Of a stretch of 64,000 nucleotides of DNA, positions 63,481 through 64,000 are shown piece after piece. Below the pieces are notes generated by a model. The model searched no databases, was not told the origin of the DNA, and was given only the letters and a program-made list of their open reading frames with translations. The stretch's first letter is position 1. Each line of letters opens with the position of its first letter. Both the position numbers and the translations under genes were made by a program. The DNA is from Lasioglossum baleicum. Taxonomy: Eukaryota > Arthropoda > Insecta > Hymenoptera > Halictidae. The stretch is from contig NW_027469101.1 in the NCBI RefSeq assembly GCF_051020765.1, positions 744,001 through 808,000 of the forward strand, read 5' to 3'.

Positions 63481-64000
63481 TAAAGGCAAACCGTTTACCG
63501 ATGGCCTTACCCTCAGAGAACCTAACCCGCTGTATCGAGAATATAGCTGCGTACTTAGGGAAACACAATAGTATGCAATTTAGTGACGGGTACCTTCACT
63601 ATATACATGAATTAGATGCTTGCGGGCCAAACCGCTAGTGAACGTTACCGCCGTCTGTGAGAGACAAACAGCTAAGTCATTAGTTTCACCAATCCTGTGA
63701 TTCCGATTGTCGAAAGAGATATTCCGGGAGTAAATGTGATTTGCGGTGTTGGCAATAGATTCCTTAATTCGCGAATTGACTATGAAAGTACAGCGTCACA
63801 CCGTGTGAGAACGTTACAAATTCATATAAAGTCAAACGTGGTAAGGAATGCCATATCGTTCGAGAAGCTAACCCGCCGTACAGACAGTATAGCTACGTGC
63901 TTTGGGAAACACATTAGTATACAACTTACAGTCGTGACCTTAAATTCATGTATGAATATAAAGATTAAGATTCAAACAGTTCTAGAATGGTACCACCTTC

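Larger units (their letters stand above)
40509..64000 (+). repeat. Satellite block 5, direct orientation
   Basis: About 68 monomers on the + strand to the window edge. Anchors keep 339-349-bp spacing from 40,790 onward (41136, 41482, 41821, 42167, 42513, 42859, 43205, 43552, 43897, 44244, 44589, 44935, 45280, 45626 and so on to 62861, 63207, 63663). Exceptions are deletions at about 46,740, 47,797, 48,165 and 62,243; half-2 losses at about 47,383, 50,166, 51,025, 52,410 and 62,494; a half-2 gain at about 51,375; a 16-bp gain at about 45,940; and a 110-bp gain of half-1 tail at about 63,400. The array continues past base 64,000. Confidence 0.95.

Noticed and set aside
1..64000. CRISPR array.
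   Set aside because: The repeated unit is ~346 bp, diverged and contiguous, with no short identical repeats separated by unique spacers.
1..64000. CENP-B box or telomere-like repeats that would identify centromere or telomere.
   Set aside because: I saw neither the CENP-B box core nor TTAGGG-type runs. Centromeric function cannot be inferred from sequence alone.
1..64000. Assigning the organism or a named satellite family from monomer length.
   Set aside because: Satellites near 340-350 bp occur in many unrelated eukaryotes; length and GC alone do not identify one.

Overview
The whole window is one tandem-repeat (satellite) array. I found no gene, RNA gene, transposon or unique-sequence island. 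A ~346-bp monomer repeats from base 1 to base 64,000, about 185 times, and the array runs off both ends. I read the phase by following one anchor, the GTCGAAC/GACGAAC-type heptamer in the consensus context GAGAGTCGAACGGCTAAG. Successive anchors are nearly always 340-350 bp apart. Nearly every exception is explained by gain or loss of a piece of the monomer itself. Monomers are old and diverged, roughly 70-80 % identical by eye, and GC is about 40 %. This is typical of eukaryotic heterochromatin (centromeric, pericentromeric or similar). I do not recognise the family and cannot name the organism. CpG is still common in diverged copies, which argues weakly against a genome with heavy CpG methylation.

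The monomer is a fused dimer. Half-1 (~169 bp) and half-2 (~177 bp) share a clear ending, ...CACCTTAATT...GTCAAACCGTTYGAGAACGTTACC, and align more weakly upstream. At least ten sites have lost exactly one half-2 (anchor spacing 168-181 bp). One site has gained exactly one half-2 (spacing 523 bp). This is the reciprocal signature of unequal exchange between the two halves.

Layout by orientation: block 1 (+) 1-11,315; block 2 (-) 11,316-14,521; block 3 (+) 14,522-22,644; block 4 (-) 22,645-40,508; block 5 (+) 40,509-64,000. The four switch points are abrupt. Two of them (about 11,314 and 22,645) are inverted copies of the same breakpoint.

On top of the monomer there is higher-order structure: two half-2 families (A and B), a stretch of A/B alternation at about 28.6-31.9 kb, and several duplicated multi-monomer segments. 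The clearest is 41.81-42.94 kb against 59.66-60.79 kb, with no net length change and about 92 % identity in its right half. Small local lesions include a 20-bp foldback hairpin insertion, a 15-C run, an AT minisatellite, a TA run and about a dozen internal deletions. Short open reading frames are translations of the repeat. The 346-bp period is not a multiple of three, so every frame is shifted at each monomer.
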